A program made the position numbers and the translations under genes. Of a stretch of 64,000 bases of DNA, positions 62,886 through 64,000 are shown piece by piece. Each line of letters opens with the position of its first letter. The stretch's first letter is position 1. The notes under the pieces were generated by a model. The model was not told the DNA's origin and searched no databases. It saw only the letters and a list, made by a program, of their open reading frames with translations. The DNA comes from Roseiarcus sp963758335 (GTDB taxonomy: Bacteria; Pseudomonadota; Alphaproteobacteria; Rhizobiales; Beijerinckiaceae), in NCBI GenBank assembly GCA_963758335.1, contig CAVWVF010000001.1, positions 310,001-374,000 of the forward strand, written 5' to 3'.

Positions 62886-63660
62886 GCAGGGCAGCGGGGT
62901 TGTTGCGCTCCTCGGCGTCCGTGCGGATGAGCGCGTCGCGAGCGCGTTCGACCGCAGCCAGTTGCGTCGTCACCAGCGCGATCCGATCGAGCTCCCGGCG
63001 GATTTCCGCCTTCAGCATCGGCGGCAGCTCACGGCCGTCGCCGGTTCGCAGCGCCTCGAGTTGTTCGAAACGATCGCGCCGAAGCGGATTGTAATCCCCG
63101 ACGCCTTGGCCGCTGAGCAGGCCCCTGACCCGATTGGTGTGCTGAATGCGTTCCTTGAGCAGCGTGCCGCGCTCGCGCGTCAGGCGCCGGCGATCCTCGT
63201 CTTCCGGGCTCGGCGCGCGAACCATGGAACAGACCCGCCGCTCGCTGCGAGCCCAGGCCATCAGAGTCCGCAACAGCGTCTCGCCGTCGATCGCATCGGT
63301 CTTGGCCCGCCGATGCCGCCGGTCGACCGCGATCGAAGCCGCGTCGACGACGTGGCTCTCGATCCCGTTGGCGAGCAGCAAGCGATGAACCCAAAACCCG
63401 TCCAATCCCGCTTCCTGAATGACGATCGCTTTGACCTGCACGCCGTAGCGCTGCTCGGCCCTCGCCCTCGACCGCGAAAGAAGGCCGAGCAGGCCGGCGC
63501 CGTCTCCACCCTCAACCACATGCTTGGAAAACTTCTCGCTGCCCGGACTGTTGATCGTCACAACCCATTTCGATTTGCTCAATTCGAGCGAGGCGAACAG
63601 CGTGATATTATTCGCCCGGGCGGTGGTCGCGACAGCGGTCGCGGAGGTGACAGACTGCAT
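62886..63660 (-). pseudogene. IS110-family transposase, C-terminus lost
   Basis: ATG 63660. RuvC-like DEDD domain: LFASLELSKSKWVVTINSP (first acidic residue is Glu, not the usual Asp), VIQEAGLDGFWVHRLLLANG, SIAVDRRHRRAKTDAIDGET; then LKERIQHTNRVRGLLSGQGV and ELDRIALVTTQLAAVERARD. The C-terminal Tnp_20 domain with the catalytic Ser is missing, replaced by an IS5 fragment in a run-on frame to 62533. Upstream (63661-63830) is the noncoding part where IS110 elements carry their guide RNA. Confidence 0.88.
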
Positions 63661-64000
63661 CGGTTGCCTCCTTGCTGGTGTGGAAGCTTAGCCTACCAAG
63701 TCAGGCCGCCGTCCACCCGCATAGTTTTTCAGCGCTTCTCACGCGCAAATCCGAAGGAAATCACAACCTGCTGAAATCACTCAACTCCTTTTTCGGTCAG
63801 CCTCTAATTCCTCAATTCTCATGGAATAAGCGCTCTAGGGCGCGCGATCCTGCGTTCCGGGGGCATTCCTTGGACTCCGAGCTTGAACGAACGAAAGTGA
63901 AAGCAACGGGAAAAACAGGTCGGCGGCACCGCGCAGCGTAAGGTGCGGATCAAGAAGCATAAGCGTGACGAGGACAACAAGGAAAGCAAATCCGGCCGTC
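63661..64000. other. 340 bp at the window end without a gene
   Basis: The first half belongs to the IS110 5' flank. A short frame 63672-63941 has no ribosome site or motif. AAGCGGATCAAGAAGCATAAG-like Lys-rich reading near 63940 may be the start of another gene beyond the window. Confidence 0.4.

Overview
The window looks like a chromosomal segment of a GC-rich alphaproteobacterium of the order Hyphomicrobiales (Rhizobiales). Supporting signs are the infC, purEK, hemW, mmcB and tandem P-II genes, an elongator tRNA-Met of alphaproteobacterial type, palindromic intergenic repeats of the kind common in that order, and a corrinoid/tetrahydrofolate methyl-transfer operon. A Beijerinckiaceae/Methylocystaceae-like host is my inference; there is no rRNA gene in the window to settle it.

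Layout. 1-3.1 kb: RND efflux pump (permease cut by the window edge, membrane fusion protein, frameshifted TetR repressor). 3.3-7.6 kb: PadR regulator, MFS exporter, infC with an ATT start, a small membrane protein, a broken methylmalonyl-CoA decarboxylase-like gene, a small exported protein. 7.6-14.3 kb: comEC stub, unknown secreted protein, a giant kelch/beta-propeller gene with a frameshift and a stop codon, an HTH protein and a helically phased GGAA array. 14.3-18.4 kb: hemW, two P-II genes, tRNA-Met, purEK. 18.5-20.6 kb: orphan HsdM-HsdS fusion beside a tRNA-like remnant. 20.9-27.3 kb: small GCG-type exported protein, mmcB and a dppABCDF-type peptide importer. 27.5-33.6 kb: mobile-element graveyard (two group II intron relics, three IS630-type pieces, a truncated DDE transposase, a duplicated 279-bp block). 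33.9-37.3 kb: glucokinase, cytochrome b561-type protein, exported protein, ubiA. 37.5-44.4 kb: an NRPS relic (C-A-PCP-TE) broken by an intron fragment, a frameshift, an IS1595 element and followed by an IS630 copy, then fragments of folC and ubiA and a decayed vapBC pair. 45.5-53.2 kb: an eight-gene, minus-strand operon (corrinoid protein, DUF1638, 'virulence factor' domain, MetV, MetF, methyl-THF:corrinoid methyltransferase, RACo-type activator, FolC). 53.5-57.9 kb: a broken TIR-WD40 gene, a nitrilase, an FMN reductase and a truncated SDR. 57.9-64 kb: truncated exopolysaccharide genes (fkbM, algD), an ORF-less group II intron abutting an intact group II intron, and fused IS5/IS110 fragments.

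How the parts work together. The coherent system is the 45.5-53.2 kb operon: methyl groups loaded on a corrinoid protein would be passed to tetrahydrofolate, oxidised by MetF/MetV, with RACo reactivating cobalamin and FolC polyglutamylating the folate. The substrate-specific (MttB-like) methyltransferase is not in the window, so the methyl donor is unknown. Two small genes in the operon have no defined function and start-stop overlaps tie them to it. Most of the rest is housekeeping, interrupted by three zones of layered insertion and deletion. Single-base indels or stop codons break about ten genes, nearly all of them dispensable.
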